Below, in pieces: positions 34,129 through 42,362 of a stretch of DNA of 46,780 nucleotides. The translations under genes were made by a program, and so were the position numbers. The number at the start of each line of letters is the position of its first letter. The stretch's first letter is position 1. Origin of the DNA: JAYPHU01 sp038127535 (GTDB lineage: Bacteria; Pseudomonadota; Alphaproteobacteria; Rhodospirillales; UBA2165); assembly GCA_038127535.1 (NCBI GenBank), contig JAYPHU010000028.1, forward strand, positions 1-46,780, written 5' to 3'. The notes under the pieces are model-generated. The model made no database searches, was not told where the DNA came from, and was given only the letters and a program-made list of their open reading frames with translations.

Positions 34129-35379
34129 CTAAAACCTCTCCAGACTGTACCCGCTCAGATCGATATCAGTCCTGGTCCCGCTGATCAGGTCGCTGATAGC
34201 CTTGCCGGAGCCAGCGCCCATGGTCCAGCCTAGGGAGCCGTGGCCGGTGTTGAGATACAGGTTCTCCAGCTTCGTTCGGCCGATGATCGGTACGCAGTCC
34301 GGAGTGAGGGGGCGGAGGCCCGTCCAGTAGGTGGCTTGTTCAAAGTCCCCGGCGCTGGGAAATTGGGCTTCGGTCTTAATGCGGAGTGAGCGTGCGCGCT
34401 CCTGATCGATCTCTTTATTAAAGCCCGCGAACTCCACCGTGCCGGCAACCCGCAGCCGGTCGCCCAATCGGGTGAAGACCAGCTTGTGTTCCTCGTCGGT
34501 GATGCTGATGGTCGGCGCGCCGTTGCGTCCCGCTGTCGGCATGGTCATGGAATAGCCCTTTGCCGGATAAATAGGCACGTTGAGGCCCAGCGGTTTCATC
34601 AACGCTGGACCATAGGCGCCCACGGACAGGACCACCGTGTCCACATCCAGCCCGCCCTTGTCGGTGAGTACGCGGGTGACCCGGCCGGCCTCTTCTTCCA
34701 GTCCGGTGACACTCTCGCCATAGCGGAACACAACGCCCCGGTCGGCGGCGACCAACGCCAGCTTCCGGGTGAAGGTGTGGGCGTCGCCGCTTTCATCTTC
34801 CGGCGTGTGTACGCCGCCAGCCAGTCTGTCCTGCACCGTTTCCAGCGTGGGCTCCATTTGCACACAGGCTTCCGCGCCGAGCACGACATTGTTCAGGCCG
34901 AGCTCCCGCAAGTGGGCGGCGTTGGCGACGGCTTCCTCGAAGTCCTTTTGGGATTTCTGAATGTTGAGAATGCCCCGGCCGATATAGTCGTAATCAAGGC
35001 CAGTGTCGGCGCGAATGTCGTCCATGAGTTGGCGGCTATAGAGCGACATGCGCATGTTCTTGGCCGTACCGTCCACCGCCTTGGCGGATCGACAGTTCAT
35101 CAGGAACTTGATCAGCCACGACCACAACTTCGGATCGGCGCTAAAATGAAAGAGCAGCGGTGCGTCCTTGCGGCCCAGCCATTTCACCAGTTGCATCGGC
35201 ACATGGCGATTGGCCCAGGGGATCGTATTGCAGGCGGAGATTTGCCCGCCATTGGCAAAGCTGGTCTCCAGCCCGGCGCCGCTCTCGCGGTCGATCACGG
35301 TGACCTCGTGTCCGGCCTTGTTGAGGTAATAGGCGGAGGCGACACCGACGATGCCCGCGCCCAGAATGCAAATTTTCAC
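34129..35379 (-). CDS. dadA: D-amino-acid dehydrogenase (FAD-dependent)
   Basis: FAD-dependent dehydrogenase of 416 aa that oxidatively deaminates D-amino acids, typically D-alanine, passing electrons to the membrane. The Rossmann FAD motif GAGIVGVASAYYL with the acidic VIDRE follows the start. TSFANGGQISACNTIPWA is typical of DadA, and the C-terminal GRTKLENLYLNTGHGSLGWTM closes the FAD site. No racemase gene is next to it. It is convergent with the TPR gene. Confidence 0.92.
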   Translation of the reverse strand: MKICILGAGIVGVASAYYLNKAGHEVTVIDRESGAGLETSFANGGQISACNTIPWANRHVPMQLVKWLGRKDAPLLFHFSADPKLWSWLIKFLMNCRSAKAVDGTAKNMRMSLYSRQLMDDIRADTGLDYDYIGRGILNIQKSQKDFEEAVANAAHLRELGLNNVVLGAEACVQMEPTLETVQDRLAGGVHTPEDESGDAHTFTRKLALVAADRGVVFRYGESVTGLEEEAGRVTRVLTDKGGLDVDTVVLSVGAYGPALMKPLGLNVPIYPAKGYSMTMPTAGRNGAPTISITDEEHKLVFTRLGDRLRVAGTVEFAGFNKEIDQERARSLRIKTEAQFPSAGDFEQATYWTGLRPLTPDCVPIIGRTKLENLYLNTGHGSLGWTMGAGSGKAISDLISGTRTDIDLSGYSLERF

Positions 35380-35457
35380 GCGTTTAGACCTTGCTCTCTC
35401 CCACGAGGGGCGGACTATAGTAGCCCTAAGGAATTATCACCAGACCTGTGAGAGCTT

Positions 35458-36918
35458 ATGACGAGTGGTTTGGAACTGCTGACCGTCGAGCAGATGTCCC
35501 GCGCCGATGCCTCGGCGGTTGAGGCCGGTGTGCCGAGTCTGACCTTGATGGAAAACGCGGGCGCCTCGGTGGTGCGGGAAATCCGCCGGCGCTGGACCCG
35601 GCGGCGGGTCGTGGTCCTTTGCGGGCCCGGCAACAACGGCGGGGACGGGTTTGTCATTGCCCGGTTGCTGAAGGACATTAACTGGCCGGTGCGCCTCGGC
35701 TTACTTTTAGATAAATCCAAATTGAAAGGCGACGCGGCGGTGAATGCGGACGCCTGGGACGGAGACTGTGAGCCGGTGACGCCGGCATTGTTGGACGGCG
35801 CTAAGCTTGTTGTGGACGCGCTATTTGGCGCAGGGCTTACCCGGGATATCGATGGCGCGGCCGCCGAGGTCATCGCGTCGGTCAATGACAGCGGCTTACC
35901 CGTCGTCGCCGTAGACATGCCGAGCGGCGTGGGCGGCAACACGGGCGAGGTGAGGGGTATTGCGCCGCAAGCGGCCCTGACGGTGACGTTCTTCTGCAAA
36001 AAACCGGGGCATTTGTTGATGCCGGGCAGAGGACTTTGCGGTGAAACGGTGGTCACGGACATCGGCATCCCGGCGTCTGTTCTGGATGAACTCAATCCCA
36101 ACAATTATGAGAATGGTCCAGCCCTCTGGCGAGATGTCATTCCGACGCCTGGGCCTGAGTCCCATAAATACACGCGGGGGCACTTGCTGGTGATCGGTGG
36201 TGGAGATATGACCGGTGCGGCGCGGCTGTCGGCTGCCGGCGCGAGGCGGACGGGTCTTGGTATGCTGACCATCGCCGCGCCTATCGCTGCGGTCCCGATC
36301 TATCAGGCAGGGGAGCCCGGCAATTTGGTGACGGCGTTGCCGGATGACGGGGATATCAGTCCGCTTCTTGCCGAGAGGAAACGCAGCGCGGTCCTGGTCG
36401 GCCCTGGTGCGGGAGCGACCCAAACCACGCGCCGGCATGTGGTCGAGGCCGTGAAAAGCGGGTTGCCCCAGGTCTTGGATGCTGATGCGCTGACCGCCTT
36501 CGAAGATGATTTGGAGAGTCTCACCCGCTGGATCAACGCGCCGTGCATCATGACGCCCCACGCAGGGGAGTTCTCAAGACTCTTTAAAAATCAACAGGAT
36601 AAACTGTCTAACTGTCTAAATGCGGCGGCAAAAAGCAGCGCTGTAGTGTTGCTGAAAGGCTTTGATACAGTCGTCGCCGCACCGGATGGCCGGGCGGTGA
36701 TCAACGCCAATGCGTCCAGCGATCTCGCAACAGCCGGCGCCGGGGATGTCCTGGCCGGGATTATCGCCGGGTTCCTGGCGCAAGGCGTGCCGGCTTTTGA
36801 AGCTGCCGCCGCCGGCGCCTGGTTCCATGGAGAAGCGGGAAAAAGGATGGGTAGGGGACTGATCGCCGAGGATTTGCCCGATTACTTGCACGAAATGTTC
36901 ATGTTAAATCAGTGGTAA
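35458..36918 (+). CDS. nnr: Bifunctional NAD(P)HX repair enzyme (epimerase plus ADP-dependent dehydratase)
   Basis: Repairs hydrated NADH and NADPH; 486 aa. The N-terminal epimerase domain (1-215) shows GPGNNGGDGFVIARLL and VAVDMPSGVGGNTGEV. The C-terminal kinase-fold dehydratase shows HKYTRGHLLVIGGGDMTGAARL, VLDADALTAF, MTPHAGEFSRLF and the GAGDVLAGIIAGFLAQG nucleotide motif. The fusion order is the usual bacterial one. The ATG follows GAGAG. Downstream lies the eroded malonyl-CoA decarboxylase. Confidence 0.92.
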   Translation: MTSGLELLTVEQMSRADASAVEAGVPSLTLMENAGASVVREIRRRWTRRRVVVLCGPGNNGGDGFVIARLLKDINWPVRLGLLLDKSKLKGDAAVNADAWDGDCEPVTPALLDGAKLVVDALFGAGLTRDIDGAAAEVIASVNDSGLPVVAVDMPSGVGGNTGEVRGIAPQAALTVTFFCKKPGHLLMPGRGLCGETVVTDIGIPASVLDELNPNNYENGPALWRDVIPTPGPESHKYTRGHLLVIGGGDMTGAARLSAAGARRTGLGMLTIAAPIAAVPIYQAGEPGNLVTALPDDGDISPLLAERKRSAVLVGPGAGATQTTRRHVVEAVKSGLPQVLDADALTAFEDDLESLTRWINAPCIMTPHAGEFSRLFKNQQDKLSNCLNAAAKSSAVVLLKGFDTVVAAPDGRAVINANASSDLATAGAGDVLAGIIAGFLAQGVPAFEAAAAGAWFHGEAGKRMGRGLIAEDLPDYLHEMFMLNQW

Positions 36919-36977
36919 TTGACTGATTTTGTTACTAAATCATCAGTATAAACGAACAAAAAAGCAGCGGACTCTGA

Positions 36978-38369
36978 GATCGCGCGATCCGTAATCTCCG
37001 GAGTGTTTGGAGCCGGATCGGTGCTGACGAGGACAAATTTACCGAAATCACCCTTTCGCCGGAGCTAAGCGATAGCGACCGCGATCAGCTGTTGAACCAC
37101 ATGCGCGCCTGCCGGGAGGGCCGGAGCGGCGAGGTTTCGGCCCGCAGCCGGGCGGCCGCTTTAGGTCACGCGTATCTGGGCCTGAAAGGTGAGGGGCGAA
37201 AACGTTTTCTCCAGGTTATGGCGACCGAATTCGATACGGATCATGCGGCCGTAGATGCGGCTGTCAAAGAGCTGCAGTCGGTGTCCGATCCCGTGGCCCG
37301 GCAAAAGGCTGAGCAAGCCCTCAAGAAATCCGTGGAAGCGGCGCGGGTTCGCTTGCTGACACAATTTAACGTGTTGCCGGAGGGCGTGAAGTTTCTGGTC
37401 GATCTCCGCGCGGATCTAACCGATTGGACAAAGGACGATCCGGTCCTGCAGCCCGTCGAAACGACCTTAAAGTGCTGTTGTCTTCCTGGTTTGATGTCGG
37501 GTTCCTGGAGCCTAAGCAGATCACCTGGGATGCGCCGGCGGCGTTGCTGGAAAAGCTGTTTGCCTGCGAGGCCGTGCAAGAGATCAAAAGCCGGGACAAC
37601 CTGAAGAATCGGCTTGCGTCCGATCGGCGCTTTTTTGCGCTTTCCATCCCCGCGTGTTGGAGGAGCCGCTTATCTTTGAGTGGGTGGTGCTGACCGACGG
37701 CATTTCCACGAATATTCAGGAGTTGCTGGATGAAGACGCGCTGATTGTTGACGCTACGTTCGCTGACAGCGCGATCTTTTAATCCATTTCCAATGCGCAG
37801 CAGGGCCTCAGCGGCATCAACTTCGGGAATTTCCTAATCAAGCGCGTGGTGGACAGCTTATCCGGCGGACTGCGTGGATTGCGGCGTCATTCGACCCTCT
37901 CTCCGATCCACGGATTTTCCCGCTAGCAAAAATCGGCATTGGATGACGAAGGAGCAATGGGTTTCCTGTCGGACCAACAGTGCACTGCACTGACCGGCCC
38001 CGCCATGAAGGACACGGCCGCAGAGGCGATCAAACATCTGGCGTTTGACGCCGGCTGGCAAGGCGATGCGGAGTAGTCTGAGGCATTACAGGAGCCCATG
38101 CGTAAGCTCTTGGCTCGTTATATTTGTGCGGAGAAACGCATCGGCGGCACGGCGTCGGACTCGGTCGCCCATTTCATTTGAACAACGGCGCCAGGGTCGA
38201 GCAGATCAACTGGGAAGTCGATACGTCTGCAAAGGGGTTGCAGCAATCCGCCGGCATGATGGTTAATTACCGTTATCTCTTGGAAGACATCGATGGCAAT
38301 CACGAATCCTATCGCAGCGGTCAGGACGTGAGCACCTTAATCAAGGTCAAAACCCTGTTGAAGGATTAA
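36978..38369 (+). pseudogene. Heavily eroded malonyl-CoA decarboxylase
   Basis: Remains of the enzyme that turns malonyl-CoA into acetyl-CoA and CO2. Segments that match the family, read in order, are RSVWSRIGADEDKF, MRACREGRSGEVSARSRAA, LLTQFNVLPEGVKFLVDLRADL, LLSSWFDVGFLEPKQITWDAP, FGNFLIKRVVDSL, HSTLSPIHGFSR, NNGARVEQINWEVDTS and SAGMMVNYRYLL. They fall in several frames, with shifts near 37465, 37650 and 38178. In-frame stops are TAA (37780-37782) and TAG (37924-37926 and 38074-38076). The N-terminus is also cut. It cannot make a complete protein. Confidence 0.85.
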
Positions 38370-38412
38370 CCCGCCGGGTCCCAAGAATTCCGCGATTTTC
38401 AAGAGGTTCAGA

Positions 38413-38440
38413 TTGACAGCGGTCGCTTTTTTTATAGAGT
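38413..38440 (+). promoter_or_regulatory. Possible promoter for tRNA-Leu and tig
   Basis: TTGACA (38413-38418) and TAGAGT (38435-38440) with 16 bases between. The -35 hexamer is perfect and the -10 is a 4 of 6 match. The tRNA starts 43 bases further on, which implies a longish leader. It also overlaps the end of the eroded gene region. Confidence 0.35.
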
Positions 38441-38482
38441 GTCGCGCTCCGGCGCGGATGACCGCATCCGGGAGGTTGTGTT

Positions 38483-38569
38483 GCGGGTGTGGCGGAACTG
38501 GTAGACGCGCAAGGTTTAGGTCCTTGTTTTCTTCGGAAAGTGGGGGTTCAAGTCCCTTCACCCGCACCA
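38483..38569 (+). tRNA. tRNA-Leu (anticodon TAG)
   Basis: Complete 87-base cloverleaf. The acceptor stem is GCGGGTG with CACCCGC, the anticodon loop TTTAGGT is closed by CAAGG and CCTTG, a long variable arm marks the leucine type, the T arm carries GGTTCAAGTCC, and CCA is encoded. It lies 68 bases before tig, a common alphaproteobacterial arrangement. Confidence 0.97.
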
Positions 38570-38637
38570 ATTTCGGATCACCCGCCAGGATCTTGAGTAC
38601 TCTTTAAATTCGAATAGGAACGCACGGGAATTTCGTA

Positions 38638-40080
38638 ATGGCCGCTCAGGTAACAGAAACGACGAATGAAGGATTGAAACGGGGCTACAAGGTTATCGTC
38701 CCAGCCGCTGATATTGAGGAAAAAGTGACCTCCCGTCTGACGGAAGTGGCGCGCACGGCGCGGATGCCGGGCTTCCGTCCCGGTAGGGTGCCGGTCAGCC
38801 TATTGCGGAAGACATATGGCAATGCGGTGATGGGCGAAGTGCTGGAAGCAACTGTCAATGAAAGTAGCCAGTCGGCGCTGGCGGACAAGGATTTCCGCCC
38901 GGTCACCCAGCCGAAGATCGAGATAGAGAAGTTCGAGGAAGGCGCTGATCTGGAATACACGATGGAACTCGAAATCTTCCCTGACATCAGCCTTGCCGAT
39001 TTCGCCAAACTGAAGCTGGAGCGCTTTAAAGTCCCGGCGACCGATGAGCAGATCGACGGCGCCATTGAGCAAATGGCCAACAGCCGGAAAGAGTCCAAGC
39101 CGATCACCGACGCCCGCAAAATCGCTAACGGCGATGTGGCGATCATCGATTTCGTCGGCCGGGTGGATGGCGAGGAATTCGTGGGCGGCAAGGCCGAGGG
39201 CTACTCCTTGGAGCTGGGCTCCGGCGCGTTCATCCCCGGTTTCGAAGAACAGATCGTTGGCTATGACGCCGGCGACAAGTTTGACGTGAATGTGACCTTC
39301 CCCGAGAACTACACGGAGACCCTGGCCGGTAAGGAAGCCGTTTTCGAGGTGACCCTTCACGAGATTCACGAATCCATTCCGGCGGAAATTAATGACGAGC
39401 TGGCCAAGTCCATGGGGGCGGAGAGCGTCGAGGACCTGAAACGCCAGGTGAAAGAAGCCCAGGAAATGGAAATGGGCGCGTTCACCAAGATGCGGCTGAA
39501 GCGCGATCTGCTCGATCTTTTGGACAACGAACACAAGTTCGAGCTTCCGCAGGGCATGATCCAAAGCGAGTTCGACGCCATTTGGGAGCAATTCACCCAT
39601 CAGCGGGAACACCATCCGGATCAGATCGATCCCGATGATCAGGATAAGTCCGACGAAGAGTTGCAAACCCAGTACCGGGAAATCGCCGAGCGCCGCGTCC
39701 GGTTGGGCCTGTTGCTGGCAGAGATCGGCAGGGTCAATGAAATCACCGTTTCGCCCGAGGAACTGAACCGGGCGTTGATGCAGGAAGCGCAACGGCACCC
39801 CGGCCAGGAAAAGGAAGTTCTGGATTATTTCAAGAATAATCCCGAAGCCATGCAATCGCTTCAGTCACCGGTGCTGGAGGATAAAGTCATCGACTTTATC
39901 GTGGAGCTGGCGGACGTCACCGATAAGGATGTCACCATCGAGGAATTGATGGCGGAAGCCACCGAATCAGCCGTAAAATCAAGCGAAAGCCCCGATTCCG
40001 GCGAGAAAAAGAAGAAATCCAGCGCCAAAAAGAAAGCCTCGGCCAAGGGAAAAGCCAAGAAAGCCACCGCCAAGAAGTAG
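38638..40080 (+). CDS. tig: Trigger factor
   Basis: Ribosome-bound chaperone and peptidyl-prolyl isomerase of 480 aa. The ribosome-docking signature in the N-terminal domain is ARMPGFRPGRVPVSLLRK. The FKBP-type domain (about 160-245) includes VAIIDFVGRVDGEEF and GFEEQIVGYDAGDKF, followed by the helical chaperone arms. The last 25 residues are almost only Lys, Ala and Ser, longer than in many homologues. It starts the tig-clpP-clpX-lon block. Confidence 0.97.
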   Translation: MAAQVTETTNEGLKRGYKVIVPAADIEEKVTSRLTEVARTARMPGFRPGRVPVSLLRKTYGNAVMGEVLEATVNESSQSALADKDFRPVTQPKIEIEKFEEGADLEYTMELEIFPDISLADFAKLKLERFKVPATDEQIDGAIEQMANSRKESKPITDARKIANGDVAIIDFVGRVDGEEFVGGKAEGYSLELGSGAFIPGFEEQIVGYDAGDKFDVNVTFPENYTETLAGKEAVFEVTLHEIHESIPAEINDELAKSMGAESVEDLKRQVKEAQEMEMGAFTKMRLKRDLLDLLDNEHKFELPQGMIQSEFDAIWEQFTHQREHHPDQIDPDDQDKSDEELQTQYREIAERRVRLGLLLAEIGRVNEITVSPEELNRALMQEAQRHPGQEKEVLDYFKNNPEAMQSLQSPVLEDKVIDFIVELADVTDKDVTIEELMAEATESAVKSSESPDSGEKKKKSSAKKKASAKGKAKKATAKK

Positions 40081-40172
40081 GCCGGGCGACGACGCCAAAA
40101 CGGTGCTTGACCAGTGCCCAAAGCGTCGCGTAGGCAGTTGCATTGCGGGAAAAACTAACCAGATAGATCATA

Positions 40173-40853
40173 ATGAGCGATCCCATAGAAGTTTATAATA
40201 ATGCGCTCGTGCCGATGGTGGTGGAAACCACCAATCGCGGTGAGCGCGCGTATGACATTTATTCGCGCCTGTTGAAGGAGCGGATCATCTTCGTCACCGG
40301 CCCGATCGAAGACCATGTGTCCAGTCTGATCTGCGCCCAATTGCTGTTTTTGGAATCGGAAAATCCGAAGAAAGATATTTCATTCTACATCAACTCTCCG
40401 GGGGGTATTGTGACGTCAGGTCTCGCCATCTACGACACGATGCAATACATCCGGCCGAGCGTGTCCACCGTTTGCATCGGACAGGCTGCCTCGATGGGGT
40501 CGTTGTTGCTGGCGGCGGGTCAGAAAGGAAAGCGCTACGCCCTGCCGAATTCCCGGATTATGGTTCATCAACCGTCCGGCGGCGCACAGGGGCAGGCGAC
40601 CGATATCGAAATTCAAGCGCGGGAAATTCTGGCGTTGCGGCAACGGCTGAATAACATTTATGTGGAGCATACCGGCCAGGAACTGGAAAAAGTCGAACAG
40701 GCATTGGAACGTGACAAGTATATGACGCCGGACGAAGCCAGGGATTTCGGCCTTATTGACGAGGTCGTATTGAAGCGGCCCGAAGATTTGGACGGAGAGG
40801 ACGACTCGGGGGACCAGACCGGAACCGACGATAAAGGCGGTGACGGCGATTAG
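40173..40853 (+). CDS. clpP: ATP-dependent Clp protease proteolytic subunit
   Basis: Serine peptidase of 226 aa that degrades substrates fed by ClpX. The catalytic triad is S107 (QAASMGSLL), H132 (IMVHQPSGG) and D181 (ERDKYMTPDEA), with the standard spacing. Residues after about 205 form an acidic tail (EDDSGDQTGTDDKGG) not needed for the core. It lies 92 bases downstream of tig and 92 bases before clpX. Confidence 0.98.
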   Translation: MSDPIEVYNNALVPMVVETTNRGERAYDIYSRLLKERIIFVTGPIEDHVSSLICAQLLFLESENPKKDISFYINSPGGIVTSGLAIYDTMQYIRPSVSTVCIGQAASMGSLLLAAGQKGKRYALPNSRIMVHQPSGGAQGQATDIEIQAREILALRQRLNNIYVEHTGQELEKVEQALERDKYMTPDEARDFGLIDEVVLKRPEDLDGEDDSGDQTGTDDKGGDGD

Positions 40854-40888
40854 GGGTTTTGGCGGTTTTTCGGGACCCTTGTTTGTGT

Positions 40889-40918
40889 TTGAGTATAGTT
40901 TAAGCCTGGGACTAGTAT
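40889..40918 (+). promoter_or_regulatory. Possible promoter for clpX
   Basis: TTGAGT (40889-40894) and TAGTAT (40913-40918) with an 18-base spacer, 27 bases before the clpX ATG. The match is moderate, and readthrough from clpP is also likely. Confidence 0.3.
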
Positions 40919-40945
40919 GTCTCTGAGCTTTGTGTTGGAGGGTTC

Positions 40946-42214
40946 ATGAGTAAGTCCACCGGCAACGGCGATTCCAAGAACACGCTGTATTGTTCATTCT
41001 GCGGCAAAAGCCAGCACGAGGTCCGCAAGCTCATCGCGGGCCCAACCGTGTTTATTTGTGACGAATGTGTCGAGCTCTGCATGGATATTATCCGTGAAGA
41101 GAACAAGACCCAGATCGTCAAATCCGGCGACGGCGTTCCAGCCCCGAAAGAAATCTGCGAGGTGCTAGATGACTATGTGATCGGCCAGGATTACGCTAAA
41201 CGTGTCCTCTCGGTCGCGGTGCACAATCATTACAAACGCCTGAGCCACAGCGCCAAGAACAACGACGTGGAGCTGGCCAAGTCCAACATCCTGCTGGTCG
41301 GTCCGACGGGTTGCGGTAAGACATTGCTGGCCCAGACCCTGGCGCGCATCCTGGATGTGCCGTTCACCATGGCCGATGCGACGACCCTGACCGAAGCCGG
41401 TTACGTCGGCGAGGACGTGGAGAACATCATCCTCAAGCTGTTGCAGGCTGCTGACTACAATGTGGAGCGGGCGCAGCGCGGTATCGTCTATATTGACGAG
41501 GTTGATAAGATTTCCCGCAAATCCGACAACCCGTCCATCACGCGCGACGTGTCGGGCGAAGGCGTGCAGCAGGCTTTGTTGAAAATCATGGAAGGCACCG
41601 TCGCTTCCGTGCCGCCGCAGGGCGGGCGCAAGCATCCACAGCAGGAATTCCTGCAGGTGGATACGACGAATATCCTGTTTATCTGCGGCGGCGCGTTTGC
41701 CGGCTTGCAGAAAATCATCTCGGCCCGCGGGCAGGGCTCCTCCATGGGCTTTGGCGCCGATGTGCGCGGCCCGGACGAACGGCCCACCGGCGAGATTTTG
41801 CAGGATGTAGAGCCGGAAGATCTGCTGAAATTTGGTCTGATTCCGGAATTCGTCGGCCGGCTGCCGGTGATCGCCACCCTCAATGACCTTGATGAGGATG
41901 CGCTGGTTACCATCCTGACCTCTCCGAAGAACGCGCTGGTAAAACAGTATCAGCGTCTGTTCGAGATGGAAAATGTGAAGCTCAAGTTCCTGGATACGGC
42001 GCTGGAAGCTGTCGCCAAGAAGGCGGTCGAGCGCAAAACTGGGGCACGTGGCCTACGGTCCATCATGGAAGACATTCTGTTGGACACCATGTTCGAGCTG
42101 CCAGATCTGGACGGCGTCGAGGAAGTGGTGATCAACCGTGAAGTTGCGCAAGAAGGTGCGCGTCCCCTCTATATTTACGCCGACCGGCGTGATGATCTGG
42201 ATACCAGCGCCTAG
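40946..42214 (+). CDS. clpX: ATP-dependent Clp protease ATPase subunit ClpX
   Basis: AAA+ unfoldase of 422 aa. The N-terminal zinc finger uses YCSFCGKS and FICDECVELC, Walker A is GPTGCGKT and Walker B is IVYIDEVDK, with FVGRLP as sensor-2-adjacent core and the pore loop GYVGEDVE. TTGGAGGG gives a strong ribosome site. It follows clpP, its partner. Confidence 0.98.
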   Translation: MSKSTGNGDSKNTLYCSFCGKSQHEVRKLIAGPTVFICDECVELCMDIIREENKTQIVKSGDGVPAPKEICEVLDDYVIGQDYAKRVLSVAVHNHYKRLSHSAKNNDVELAKSNILLVGPTGCGKTLLAQTLARILDVPFTMADATTLTEAGYVGEDVENIILKLLQAADYNVERAQRGIVYIDEVDKISRKSDNPSITRDVSGEGVQQALLKIMEGTVASVPPQGGRKHPQQEFLQVDTTNILFICGGAFAGLQKIISARGQGSSMGFGADVRGPDERPTGEILQDVEPEDLLKFGLIPEFVGRLPVIATLNDLDEDALVTILTSPKNALVKQYQRLFEMENVKLKFLDTALEAVAKKAVERKTGARGLRSIMEDILLDTMFELPDLDGVEEVVINREVAQEGARPLYIYADRRDDLDTSA

Positions 42215-42362
42215 AATGGCCCTTTAATTAATGTTTGTACGTACTTGATAATGGTGGCGGCGAGCATAAATATATCACGACCAATGTGTTCCTGCGGGCT
42301 GGCCCCCGGAAACAAAATAAAAATGACCTAAAGTATGGGTCTGCCTATTTAGGAGATCAGAA